Shown here: positions 55,513 through 64,000 of the stretch, one piece after another
How the letters are laid out: each line of letters starts with the position of its first letter
Position numbering within the stretch: the stretch's first letter is position 1
Assembly (NCBI RefSeq): GCF_000327385.1
Contig: NW_008708645.1
Location: 439,823 to 503,822, forward strand
DNA length: 64,000 bases
Reading direction: 5' to 3'
Source: Lottia gigantea
Lineage: Eukaryota; Mollusca; Gastropoda; Lottiidae
Notes under the pieces: model-generated
The model's database searches: none
The model's input: only the letters and a program-made list of their open reading frames with translations
Told to the model about the DNA's origin: nothing
Made by a program: the position numbers and the translations under genes

Positions 55513-55844
55513 GTAAGTTATTTATTTTGTGATTTGTTTTCTTGCTGTATCATATCGTTAATATGATTTGGTATAGCAACTATATATTTCCATAATTTAC
55601 CTTGCTTTTTTTACGTTGACAACTTGGTAAAACGTTGACTCCTAACAGGCGCAAGGGCCACAACAATAGAACAGCACCCTACCGAAATCCATTCTCCGTT
55701 TGAACTACAACGCATTTCCACGCAGCATGCATTTGAGATTTAATTTCTATTTCTGTACAAGATGTTCTGATAATTGATTTGATTTTGAAACACCTACTGC
55801 AAAATTGACACAGAATACCAGCTGCCAGAGTAACAACTATAATA

Positions 55845-57850
55845 CATCACTTACTTTACACTGACTAGTGTGATAAATAAAAAAACACTTTACACTGACT
55901 AGTGTGATAAATAAAAAAACACTTTACACTGACTAGTGTAATAAGTACAACACTGACTAGTGTTATAAATGCAATACTTACCCTACCCCCACTAGTGTAA
56001 TAAATATAATATTTACTCTACACTGAATACCGTTATAAATACAATACTTACTTTACACTGACTACTGTTATAAATTCATTACTTACTCGACCCCCACTAT
56101 TGTAATACATACAACACTTACTCTACACTGACTACTGTTATAAATACATTCCTTACTCTACATTGACTGATGTAATAAATTATACAATACTTACTTTACA
56201 CTGACTACTGGTATAATACATTACTAACTCTACCCCACTAGTGTAATAAATACAACACTTACTCTACACTGACTACTGTAATAAATACAGTCCTTACACT
56301 ACACTAACTAATGTAATAAATATAATACTTACTTTACACTGACTACTGTAATAAATGCAATACTTACTTTACACTGACTACTGTTATAAATACATTCCTT
56401 ACACTACACTAACTAATGTAATAAATATAATACTTACTTTACACTGACTACTGTAATAAATGCAATACTTACTCTACACTGACTACTGTTATAAATACAT
56501 TCCTTACACTACACTTACTAGTGTAATAAATACAATACTTACTTTACACTGACTATCATAATACATATAATACTTACTTTACACTGACTGCTGTAATAAA
56601 TGCAATACTTACTTTACACTGACTATTGTTATAAATACATTCCTTACACTACACTAACTAGTGTAATAAATACAATGCTTACTTTACACTGACTACTGTA
56701 ATAAATGCAATACTTACTTTACACTGACTACTGTTATAAATACATACTTTCTCTACACTGACTAATGTAATAAATATAATATTTACTCAACAATAACTAT
56801 TAAGCTGACTAGTGTAATAAATGCAATACTTACTCTACACCAACTAGTGTAATAAATACAACACTTGCTCTACACTGACTACTGTAATAAATACAATACT
56901 AACTTTACACCGACTAATGTAATAAATACAATACTTACTCAACAATGTCTATTGTAATAAATGCAACACTTACCTTACACCGACACTGGCTAGTGTAATA
57001 ATTTCAACACTTATACCGACACTGACTAGTGTAATAACTCTGTAACACTTATTTTTCAAACAAGAGTAAGTGTATTAAAACTATGAAATTTATTATACAC
57101 CCCAAGGGTTAGTGTAATAACTATAACACTTACTCTACACATACTTTACACTGAATAGTTTAATAAATACACCTCTAACTTTGAACTGACTCGTGTAATA
57201 AATACTTACTTTAAACTAACTATTATAATATATACAACACCCACTCTTCACTGACTACTGTAATTAACACAATACTTACTTTACACTGACCTGTGTAATG
57301 AATACAACACTTACTCTACCCCCACTAGTGTAATAAATACAACACTTGCTCTACACTGAGTTGTGTAATAAATGAAATATTTTTATTATACACTGATTAG
57401 TGTAATAAATACAACACTTACTATGCACTGACTAGTGTAATAAATACATTCCTTACTCTACACTGACTAATGCAATAAATACAATACATACTTTAAACTA
57501 ACTAGTCTAATAAATACAACACTTACACTATAATTACACTAAAAATTCTTATGGATTACATTTACTAACTTAACTCAAATAAAGTTAGTAATTGTAATCC
57601 ATAAGAATTTTTTCATTATATCCAACACCTTTACTAAATGCAATTCAAAGATCACACTAGTTTAATAAATGCAATAATTACTCTACGCCGACTAGTGTAA
57701 TAAATAGAACACGTACACAACACTGACTGTGTAATAACACTTACTTTTCATGCCAAACGTTGGTGTAAATACTTGAACACTTACTCTGTACACTAAGGGT
57801 TAGAGTAATAACTATAACACTTACTCTACACACCAAGGGTAAGTGTAATA
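55845..57850. repeat. ~35-bp minisatellite, about 2 kb
   Basis: Unit TTTACACTGACTACTGTAAT + AAATGCAATACTTAC (35-37 bp), more than 50 diverged copies. Variants carry ACTAGT, ACTACT or CCCCACTAGT. It occupies the first intron of the gene starting at 55296. Copies are more diverged at the 3' end (CACCAAGGGTTAGTGTAATA words). Confidence 0.96.
57541..57612. repeat. Near-perfect inverted repeat inside the minisatellite
   Basis: Left arm AAAAATTCTTATGGATTACA + TTTACTAACTT (57541-57571), right arm its inverse at about 57581-57612, loop of about 9 bases, one or two mismatches. Unrelated to the satellite unit around it, so probably a small foldback insertion. Confidence 0.88.
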
Positions 57851-59740
57851 ACAGTTACCCTGAAACCAAGGGTATTAGTATTGGGTGTTACAGAACATGC
57901 TCCTCTATAGAAGAACTGTACTTCTGTATCGATAATACCGCACCGGACACTGTTACTGCATCTATTTTCATTTATTAGCCGTAACATGGTCCCTATACAT
58001 AGTAAAATATGTCCTACATCTCCTGTCCTGTCACATTGGTGTAATGACCACTTGTAAAATGAATATTGTATTATTATTATTATAATACTGCTTGTTTGGT
58101 GAGTTTCGACGAAATAAGTTGGCATCTGTAACTATTATTACGTTTACAGGCAGTAAAAACTATTCTCTTCATGTAAGCTTACAATCATATCATCCAAACG
58201 AAAAATTAAATTGGGCCTGCGATAACGCTGAATTTGTGCTGAACTGTCATTAATATATGCATTAGTAGCCTATATTAAAATCGAGATGCAATGGACCCGT
58301 AGGAAAATTCTGGTACCTAATGCGTGTGTGATAAATTTACTTGAATACTGTAGAGAATAAATTGGAATTCCAAGGAATCGATACTTATTACCAATAATGG
58401 TATTAGATGGTGGTGTGAAGCGTCTGGAAACGGGTGCTTAGTTTTACATATCATTTGACCAAATTAGCAAACCTCAAGAGAAGAAGAGAACTCAATGATT
58501 GGGCTAAACCTTGCGTTTTGAATCAAAATAAACCTATATCTGAGGGAAATATTGATAAATGACATTAGTTATAAAGTAGTTTTGACAAAACTAAGTTTAT
58601 CTTGTGAAAACAAACCTAGCGTTAAGGTTTGCAACATTAGCTTTGCGATCGCCCTGCTGCAAGTTTTGCGCAAACTTCACAAATTGTAAGGAATTTGTTA
58701 AAAACTAATGATATCAATGAGAGCTATTCATCAGTTTAGATGTATAGTATTAAAATGATTTATTTATTTCATCAGTTTTGTCGTATAACGGGGAAAACAA
58801 ATGCTACAATCAGAGATTATCAATGATAATTCTATGATTTTTATGTCAGGTTTGTTGGTTTGTAAAACGATCATCAAGATAAACGAAGGCTATTAACTAG
58901 CGCTTGTTAATGTCAATTTATAGATAATATCTATTCTCTTAATAAATCAACAAATCTCTTCCATGCATTCATTAATTTTAAGGATATACTGTATCCGTTT
59001 AAGGCTTTAATGACCTTTAATCCCTCATTCAGAAGTATGCTATTGCTAAGAGATCGAAAACGATATTTGCCTCAAGTTATGGCACTGGCTGCATAAATGT
59101 TATGGTCGTTAATGCCAAATAGTGTAGGTGCTAACACTGAAAAGGGTCGTTTATTCGCTGTCAGTTCTCAGATCATGCTAAATGTCAGGGCTGTGTTGTA
59201 ATGATGTGACAAACGAAAAATTCTTTCAAAACTGTTTTATACAAATTATGCAATTGAGGACTATCTCAATTCACAATGTCAAGCTATTTCGAACTTCGTC
59301 TTATACCTAGACTACAAAAGTCAACTTTCTTTTATAATGATTTGATTGGATTGTGCGCAAGCGAATACAGCCAATCACAGCTCTCGAAAATAAAGACTTA
59401 ACCAATTGGACACACATTCAATGTATTTTTCGCTGTATTTAGTAGTGTAGGAATTTGTTGATTTGTCAATCTAATAGAAATTGTAATTTATTTTTAATTA
59501 GATTGGCTACCAGTAGGTCATATCAGCGAAGGGAAAGGGAAATCGTCCTTCATAATATTTAGCTGTATCATTTAACAAAACAGTGTTTAGATTCATTAAC
59601 GTTGTCAATAGCAACTATATTCATTTAATGATAATGATTTAATCGAGGTTTTAGCTTAGTAAATAAAATTGAATTGAATCAATGGACCTACTCAAAAAAC
59701 AATCTATCCAATGTTTATGCAGAATAAATATTCTGAAATA
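57851..59740. other. Intron or intergenic stretch, no gene recognised
   Basis: AT-rich single-copy-looking sequence. A partial foldback family 3 arm is at about 59265-59370 (CACAATGTCAAGCTATTTCG, AACTTCGTCTTATACC). The 99-codon minus frame at 57826-58125 overlaps satellite and is not supported. Confidence 0.4.
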
Positions 59741-60029
59741 AATTAAATGAAATGTATGGAGTTTTACGTCCTACTTTTCTGCACAATGTGGGCTAATGAA
59801 GACGGGCAACGCCATGCAGGGTGCAATGAGGGAAATTTTGCCATGACAGCGGCACTAGTCTGCTCTTTTTCGATTTCCAACTGTCGAGGGATCGGTTTAT
59901 TGTCCCATCCGAATGACTAGACGCTTTTTCCATGCCAGTCCATCTTAATATCTGCATCACTGACAAATCAGAAGGTATTATCTCGACCTATGCCGGGATT
60001 GAACCCTGGACCCTCAGGTTAGCGAGATA
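59741..60029 (-). mobile_element. tRNA-derived SINE with 13-bp target-site duplication
   Basis: Body as in 42657-42993 in reverse orientation (GAGTTTTACGTCCTACTTTT, GGGCTAATGAAGACGGGCAA, TGCCGGGATTGAACCCTGGA, CTCAGGTTAGCGAG), lacking the outermost tRNA head. ATATTCTGAAATA at 59728-59740 is repeated at 60030-60042, a 13-bp target-site duplication that fixes both ends. Confidence 0.92.
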
Positions 60030-60042
60030 ATATTCTGAAATA

Positions 60043-61010
60043 GGTTCTAATGTAAATAATGCTATGATATGCATGTCTTAAAAAAGCCTAGTCCCATGTA
60101 TCTGCCTCTATTCCAAGCTCTGATAGCTATTTTGACAATTGTCGTCTGGAGTAGGGGTAAGCAAAAGTTGACCCTGTTTTATGGAGATATATCCGCACTT
60201 AACAAAGCCATATGCAGCATTAATTTTTACGTATGCTGATGGCTAGGTATTTGATGTAAGTCACGTGAGAAAAAACCCAAAAAGTCGAGCAATATTATCT
60301 TCAGTACTGAATATATGTGAGCTGTACGAGTTCTGTACACATAAAATCCAAACGTTACGACATAGCCTAATACTTAACATTGTACAACATGGATTGTCTG
60401 AAATATTGTCTATCCACATACACGAGTTCTTTCCCTTTATTCTAAAACTAAACCGTATAGCATGCCACGTAACGTAACTGAAGAAACCGGAGAATTGCAG
60501 GAACAAAGGGTGTTACAGGAAAACTGTAAGTTTCAAAAAGTGTTGATGGTGGCTGACATTTGCAAAACGAATCAGTTATTGAACATTCGAAATATAGATT
60601 TCACCGTCCATATCATGCAGGCTTTATTCAAGAAATTTCAATAGAATAAAAGTTAGGAATCCATCAAAAATATATTCACAAAAATAGTTGTCTGAATTGG
60701 CGAAAAATTAAAGTTTATGTATTTTTCTAACCCATGACCAGGCCCGTAGTTGGAGGGGGCCCCCTTTATATGACTTGTTGAGTCGCTATAGTTGAAGCCC
60801 CCCTTAAAAAAATTGGAATTGTGAGCGCCTCCTTCACAACGTTATCCTTCAGGAAATCCATTAAAATATTTTTTTCTAAATGCATTGTCCTGCTCAACGA
60901 TTTGGCGTTTATTGTACCATGTTTGTAAGTAGGTCAATAAATTCAATAAAACATCTGTGGTTGACATGGAAATATTAAACGATGAAAGCCATAAATATGG
61001 ATTATTAAAG
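60043..61010. other. No gene recognised
   Basis: Contains the repeat at 60085-60215 shared with 48220-48335. Three overlapping 60-81 codon frames near 60261-60644 lie on both strands and lack splice or homology support. Confidence 0.4.
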
Positions 61011-61011
61011 G

Positions 61012-61250
61012 GGCAGATGCACCATTATTTCGACCAATCATACCTTAGTCTCAGAAACGGGAAGTTTTAGCTAAGCCAATCAGTAATAGTGTCAGCTCAC
61101 CGTCGAAATTAAGCCTTCAAATCCACGTGTGTCCAAACTATGGAAGTTAAATAGACAAGTCGTCTTTTCTTGAGACACTGCCATATATAGAAAAGACATC
61201 TAAAGAAATCGGAAAAGAAAGTACTTCTGAAGACTATTAACATTGTACGA
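61012..61250 (-). repeat. Dispersed repeat (CTGTCCCTTTAA family), inverted copy
   Basis: TTAAAGGGGCAGATGCACCA, TTTAGCTAAGCCAATCAGTA, CAGCTCACCGTCGAAATTAA, AAGTCGTCTTTTCTTGAGAC: the reverse of 12195-12475. Confidence 0.7.
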
Positions 61251-61710
61251 ACACACGTAATCACGGTTTACAGTACAACTCTACAGGATTTCATACAGAA
61301 AGTTAACTGTGGCATCATGATCGAAGATTTTTCCAAATATTTACTAAACAATTCAACACTAGGCCTACTATTATCAGCATTGTCCATAAATATATCAAAC
61401 TAACACTGTTTCTAAAATCTATCTGGTTCATCCTAGTTCAAATTTGTTTTACCAGAGATTTACCTGATTCACCCTAGTTAACAGTTGTTTCATGTCTTAT
61501 CCCTGGTAACTTTTTGCTTAAAACTTTACTTCAGATAAGGGACACATTTAACTGGATTTTCAAAAATTTGATTTCGGGGAAGGGAGGGTTTGATTCTCCC
61601 AAATGTACAGGCCTGGGGTGGAGCAGACACTTTATTTAGAAATTAGGATAAAGGGTCTTGATATTGGGTTTTCTTCTGTTCTTATTCTGATCTGAAATTA
61701 GAAAAAATAA

Positions 61711-61727
61711 CTCGCCCGATGGGCGAG
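61711..61727. repeat. Perfect hairpin beside the Penelope-like element
   Basis: CTCGCCC-GAT-GGGCGAG: 7-bp GC-rich stem with a three-base loop, 15 bp beyond the end of the GIY-YIG frame. Could be part of the element's 3' end. Confidence 0.7.
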
Positions 61728-61741
61728 AAGTATAGTATCTG

Positions 61742-63590
61742 TTATGTACTGATTGTTTTTAGTTTACTATGAACAATATTATCATTTAAGTTCTTATTTT
61801 TTGAATATGCAACTATCATTTTCTGCTTATAGACATGGGGGAATTTCTCTTGAAGGCTCTTATAGTGGGCATGAACTATCTTGCTTGCTCGATTGCTGGT
61901 TGTATCAAACGGGACAACAAAGGGTGCTATGCCTACATTATGATGAATATTTAGTCCTATAGGTCTTGCTGTATTCAATGTCTCAATCCAATGGGCCTCC
62001 CTAGATTGACGGAATTTGGTAGTTTCATCTTCGGGCAAGTCAATTTCAATACGCTCAATTGGGATTAGGGTGAGATCGTCTATTGAATGGTCGTCGAGGT
62101 TGAAATGATTAGAAACAGGCTTGTCTTTCTTTAATTTGATGTCTGACCTATGAGCATTAAAGCGAGTTCGTAAATTATTCTTAGTTTCTCCTACATATTG
62201 TTTGGGGCATTTCTTGCATGAAATTAAATATATTACATTCGAATGTTCACATGTTAGATGTTCCTGGATCGGGTACCTTTTATTCGTAGAGTTGCTTACA
62301 AAATAATGAGTTTCTGATATAAAGGGACATGTTTTGCATCTACTGGACAAACATGGAGCACTTCTTAAACCTGGAGGTACTTCGACATAAAGTCTGTTTT
62401 TAGCTGCTATCTGTGCTAAGGTGGAATTTTTTATGTTTCGTAAAAATCGTTTAGAGTACCCACGCTCTTTCAGTTTTGAGAAAACAATCGTACAGGCTTG
62501 GTTGAAATCATCTTGTAGATCTTGTACAAATTCGATGAAATCGTAAAACTTGTGACTTAATTATACCAGAAAAGGTATGTTTTGGGTGAAAGGAGCTCTT
62601 GTGCAAGAGTTGATGAGTATCAGTTTCTTTGAAATACACTTTAATATCCAGTTTATTTGTTTCTGCTATGGAATCTCCCTTAAAGACTGTGGTATCGAGA
62701 AAGTCTATGCTTTTGTCACTCACGTTTGCGGTTAGTTTGATAGAAGGATGGTGGTTGTTGAGAATTTCAAAGAATTCCCAAAACTGTTCGATAGAATAAG
62801 TCCAAACCATAAAAATGTCATCCAAAAAGCGTCCGTAAAAAAGTGGGTCAAATGGACAGAGGGGCAACACCTCACGTTCCCACTCTGCCATGAAAAGGTT
62901 TGCGAACGAAGGGGCGAATCGTTTGCCCATTGCTGTCCCTGAAGTTTGTAAATATGTTTTACCATTAAATGTGAAATCGTTTCGACTAAGACAAATCTCT
63001 AAAAGCTGTAGAATTGCATCGTCGGGTCTGTTTGGATCTGGGTTTCTATTAAAAGCTTTACGAACTGCCGTGTTATCGATATTGGTATACATAGAAGAAA
63101 CGTCGATAGAAATTAAAATAGCATTAGAGGGAACTCGAAGATTTTTTATTTTATTGACAAAATCGGTTGTGTCTTTAAGGTAGGCGCGATGTTGGCATGC
63201 TAGAGGTAGTAAGAAATGATCAATGTATTCTGACACTGCATATGACTCACTACCACAGTCAGATATAATCGGGCGGCCTTTAGGGATTTTATTCGAGATA
63301 AACCACTCCTTGGTTGGATTCTTATGGATTTTAGGCAAAGTGTACAAATGTCTCTCGCGACAATCAGGTTTGGCAGACAGATAGTCATATTGTTTCTGTT
63401 TGAGATAACTAGTTTTGACTAAATCGGCAAGAATATTATTATTATTAATTATAGATAACTGCGACTGACAAAACAAAACCTTAGATATTATATATTGATA
63501 TATCGAATTTGTTGAGTAATTCTGGTCTGATTTATTTCGCAAGTCGCACTTGCGAAATGTTAAGAAAATATTGACAGCATCGTACCATGG
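61742..63590 (-). mobile_element. Penelope-like retroelement: reverse transcriptase and GIY-YIG endonuclease
   Basis: Two adjacent minus-strand frames. 62508-63542: RT with PLE-type features in order, LYTLPKIHKNP, KGRPIISDCGSESY, ISIDVSSMYTNI (motif A Asp), SGTAMGKRFAPSFANLFMAE (motif B), FYGRFLDDIFMVW (motif C), SIDFLDTTVF; similarity continues upstream to about 63590. 61742-62350: a CxxC linker (SRCKTCPF) and a GIY-YIG nuclease, VIYLISCKKCPKQYVGET, RTRFNAHRSDI, with the likely catalytic Glu in REAHWIETLN. RT plus C-terminal GIY-YIG is diagnostic of EN-positive Penelope-like elements. These copy themselves by target-primed reverse transcription. The copy is interrupted between and before the two frames, so it is probably dead. 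The 5' end is not defined; frames at 63532-63759 and 63794-64000 may be its upstream part or unrelated. No hammerhead ribozyme core was seen nearby. Confidence 0.92.
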
Positions 63591-64000
63591 TTACTATATT
63601 GACAAACTGTCTAAGAATATTATATTTGCTTGAAAGGGGCAGGTGTATCCAAAACAAATAAATGCTGTTTGCAGTTTCTGAAGACCAATGAAGATTATCA
63701 ACTGGTTCGAATTCTTCTTCGTAGATTGTTGCGCTATTGATACTGGACTCCATCATCATGTTGTTGAGAGTGCTGAGGTTCTGTTGTGCTTTCTTAGAGA
63801 TTTATTAGAAATGAACATAATTTGAATAATATCACACATCGAAACCAACCTAAAAAGGTGTTCTCGTTGTCTGTAAATCGCCTAGAAACATTTTTTAAAG
63901 ACCCGTCCACATCGGTCACTAAAATTTCATAACACCAGGTAAAGTTTGGTTTACACGGTAAATTGGTCACATTATTTTGGTTATAAGGTAAATTGGTCAC
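63591..64000. other. Upstream of the Penelope-like element; unresolved
   Basis: Two minus-strand frames (63532-63759 and 63794-64000 running off the window) look somewhat coding in composition but match nothing recognised. The phrase GGTAAATTGGTCAC occurs twice near the window end. They could be the N-terminal part of the retroelement or an unrelated exon. Confidence 0.3.

Noticed and set aside
58150-58174. Possible second exon (GSKNYSLH) of the gene starting at 55296
   Set aside because: Phase and AG/GT fit, but 23 nt is too short to trust and no further exon follows.
63533-63557. Perfect 11-bp-arm palindrome ATTTCGCAAGT-CGC-ACTTGCGAAAT as a structured terminus of the Penelope-like element
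   Set aside because: It lies inside the coding-like part of the RT region (similarity continues upstream), so it is more likely a coincidence of codons.
61600-63800. Hammerhead ribozyme, often carried by Penelope-like elements
   Set aside because: No CTGATGA...GAAAC core was found on either strand around the element.

Overview
This is a eukaryotic, AT-rich window with metazoan gene structure: short coding exons, long introns and GT-AG splice sites. The mix of MEC-2-like stomatins, a Penelope-like retroelement with a GIY-YIG domain, a tRNA-derived SINE, abundant palindromic MITEs and many minisatellites points to a marine lophotrochozoan, most likely a mollusc. The species cannot be named from the sequence.

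Layout. 1-2.8 kb: the 3' part of a fossil Ty3/Gypsy LTR element. 2.8-4.2 kb: one long intact reading frame of unknown function. 4.2-6.0 kb: minisatellites. 6.5-12.1 kb (+): stomatin-family gene A, seven exons recognised; the expected 56-nt exon of the SPFH domain is not found, at a place marked by an assembly scar. 14.2-15.9 kb (-): a compact three-exon gene for a 162-residue CARD protein. 18.8-54.6 kb (-): stomatin-family gene B, complete, with two alternative first exons and a duplicated 56-nt exon that looks like a mutually exclusive pair. 54.6-55.3 kb: a divergent promoter region. 55.3 kb (+): the first coding exon of an unidentified gene. 55.8-57.9 kb: a large ~35-bp minisatellite. 61.7-63.6 kb (-): a Penelope-like element with RT and GIY-YIG domains.

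Gene A and gene B share splice phases exon by exon and are paralogues. They point toward each other with the CARD gene between them. Stomatins are inner-leaflet scaffold proteins that oligomerise, bind cholesterol and modulate DEG/ENaC/ASIC-type channels. Gene B can in principle make four proteins (two N-termini times two versions of a 19-residue SPFH segment).

The rest is repeat-rich: a palindromic MITE family carrying CRE octamers (TGACGTCA), two further foldback families, a tRNA-SINE with visible target-site duplications, a 3.06-kb element with 12-bp terminal inverted repeats and paired TCAAGGTCA nuclear-receptor half-sites, and several satellites with periods of 20, 34, 35, 36, 65 and 98 bp. 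The most interesting observations are the duplicated exon in gene B, the MITE end that supplies a splice acceptor in gene A, and the missing exon in gene A. Repeat-family assignments were made by eye; boundaries are approximate unless stated otherwise.
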